Positions 4,962-5,514 of a stretch of DNA of 5,514 bases are shown one piece after another. Location: contig DAOVDC010000057.1 in assembly GCA_030669695.1 (NCBI GenBank), positions 1-5,514 of the forward strand. The letters are read 5' to 3'. Each line of letters starts with the position of its first letter. Position 1 is the stretch's first letter. The translations under genes were made by a program, and so were the position numbers. Source of the DNA: Candidatus Bathyarchaeota archaeon (GTDB lineage Archaea > Thermoproteota > Bathyarchaeia > Bathyarchaeales > Bathyarchaeaceae). The notes under the pieces were generated by a model. The model was given only the letters and a program-made list of their open reading frames with translations. It ran no database searches and was not told the DNA's origin.

Positions 4962-5514
4962 ATGAAAGCGAATAAAATGAAGATAGCGCTTGCAACAGTA
5001 TCTGGTAAAGCCTACTACAAGTTAGTAAAAGAACTTAATCAAAGAAAGATACCCTTCCTAAGTCTAATCCCCAGAGACCATGTTCCCTTAAACATTAAAG
5101 TTGTGATCACAACCAAGGAGGAACAACACTTAGTCAAGCATGCCAACATTCTTATTTTCGAAGATGAAATGACTCCCACAACGGTCGTTGATGAAGCAAT
5201 TCGAGTTGCTCAGGGAAAGCGAGACTATGACAGAGTAATTATCGGGATAGACCCTGGCAAAACCTTTGGCGTAGCAATTACAGCTGATGGGAAGGTCCTT
5301 GAAACCGTCACATGTTTAAGTTTGGAAGAAACAGTAAACACGGTTTTAGAGTCTTTGAGCCGAACGCCGGCTGCGGTTAACATGGTGAAGATAGGAAACG
5401 GCGTCCCCATCTACGCTGAAAAACTGGTACATTTATTAGACATGTCTTTACCGAAGAGAGTTGTCATAGAAATAGTGAGCGAAGCGGGAACAAGCCATTT
5501 TATGAGAGAAACCA
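4962..5514 (+). CDS. RuvC/YqgF-like RNase H-fold protein with an uncharacterised N-terminal domain (C-terminus beyond window)
   Basis: There are 184 residues before the right edge. Residues 1-90 form an alpha/beta domain of no family I can name. It has a strand and turn IALATVSGKAYYKLVKEL (8-25), a second strand IPFLSLIP (30-37), KVVITTKEE (46-54) and ILIFEDE (63-69). After GK-x-x-Y-D, an RNase H-type core opens with IIGIDPGKTFGVAIT (93-107), the RuvC/YqgF first strand carrying catalytic-type Asp97. VKIGNGVP (142-149) resembles the YqgF V-x-G-x-P strand, and RVVIEIVSEAGTS (166-178) the strand that ends in D/E-E-x-x-T-S/T, offering Glu170 or Glu174 as the second acid. The last acidic residue would lie past the window. 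It may be a nuclease or junction resolvase, and the head-to-head position with radB is suggestive only. ATG 4962 is the first start after an in-frame stop; ATG 4977 is a possible alternative. Confidence 0.85.
   Translation, partial: MKANKMKIALATVSGKAYYKLVKELNQRKIPFLSLIPRDHVPLNIKVVITTKEEQHLVKHANILIFEDEMTPTTVVDEAIRVAQGKRDYDRVIIGIDPGKTFGVAITADGKVLETVTCLSLEETVNTVLESLSRTPAAVNMVKIGNGVPIYAEKLVHLLDMSLPKRVVIEIVSEAGTSHFMRET

Noticed and set aside
1..5514. CRISPR array, tRNA or rRNA gene, insertion sequence, toxin-antitoxin pair or defence island
   Set aside because: Reading both strands showed no regularly spaced repeat, no cloverleaf or rRNA-like stretch, no transposase or integrase motif and no typical defence gene. 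The content is mainly housekeeping genes plus unknown small genes.

Overview
The window looks like chromosomal DNA of an archaeon. It encodes a CDP-archaeol synthase (a step specific to ether lipids), a RadB-type recombinase, an archaeal-type topoisomerase IA with an ACDYDLEGS TOPRIM motif, and TATA-like boxes placed as archaeal promoters. Strong GGAGG ribosome binding sites 7 nt before TTG starts, RadB, GcvT and moderate GC would suit a Bathyarchaeia/Thermoproteota-type lineage, but that placement is inference. I see no rRNA, tRNA, CRISPR array, transposase, integrase or long repeat, and no gene-free stretch over 300 bases.

Layout. (1) Positions 1-765, minus strand: a 54-residue cysteine-rich protein, then the N-terminal half of gcvT (aminomethyltransferase), which runs off the left edge. 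(2) Positions 766-858: a divergent promoter with a nearly symmetric TATA box. (3) Positions 859-3579, plus strand: three overlapping genes, topA (topoisomerase I), a 69-residue zinc-finger protein starting at TTG inside the end of topA, and a 144-residue membrane protein joined by an ATGA overlap. The membrane protein resembles the C-terminal membrane half of the oligosaccharyltransferase subunit Ost3/Ost6. (4) Positions 3613-4897, minus strand: radB followed by carS, converging on the topA cluster with only 33 bases between stop codons. (5) Positions 4898-4961: a second divergent promoter region. (6) Positions 4962-5514, plus strand: an incomplete gene with an unfamiliar N-terminal domain of about 90 residues fused to a RuvC/YqgF-like RNase H fold.

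Together the genes suggest a housekeeping region mixing DNA topology and recombination (topA, radB, the nuclease-like gene), membrane and surface biogenesis (carS, the Ost3-like protein) and one-carbon metabolism (gcvT). The parts least explained by known annotation are the zinc-finger and Ost3-like genes coupled to topA, and the RNase H-fold gene head to head with radB.
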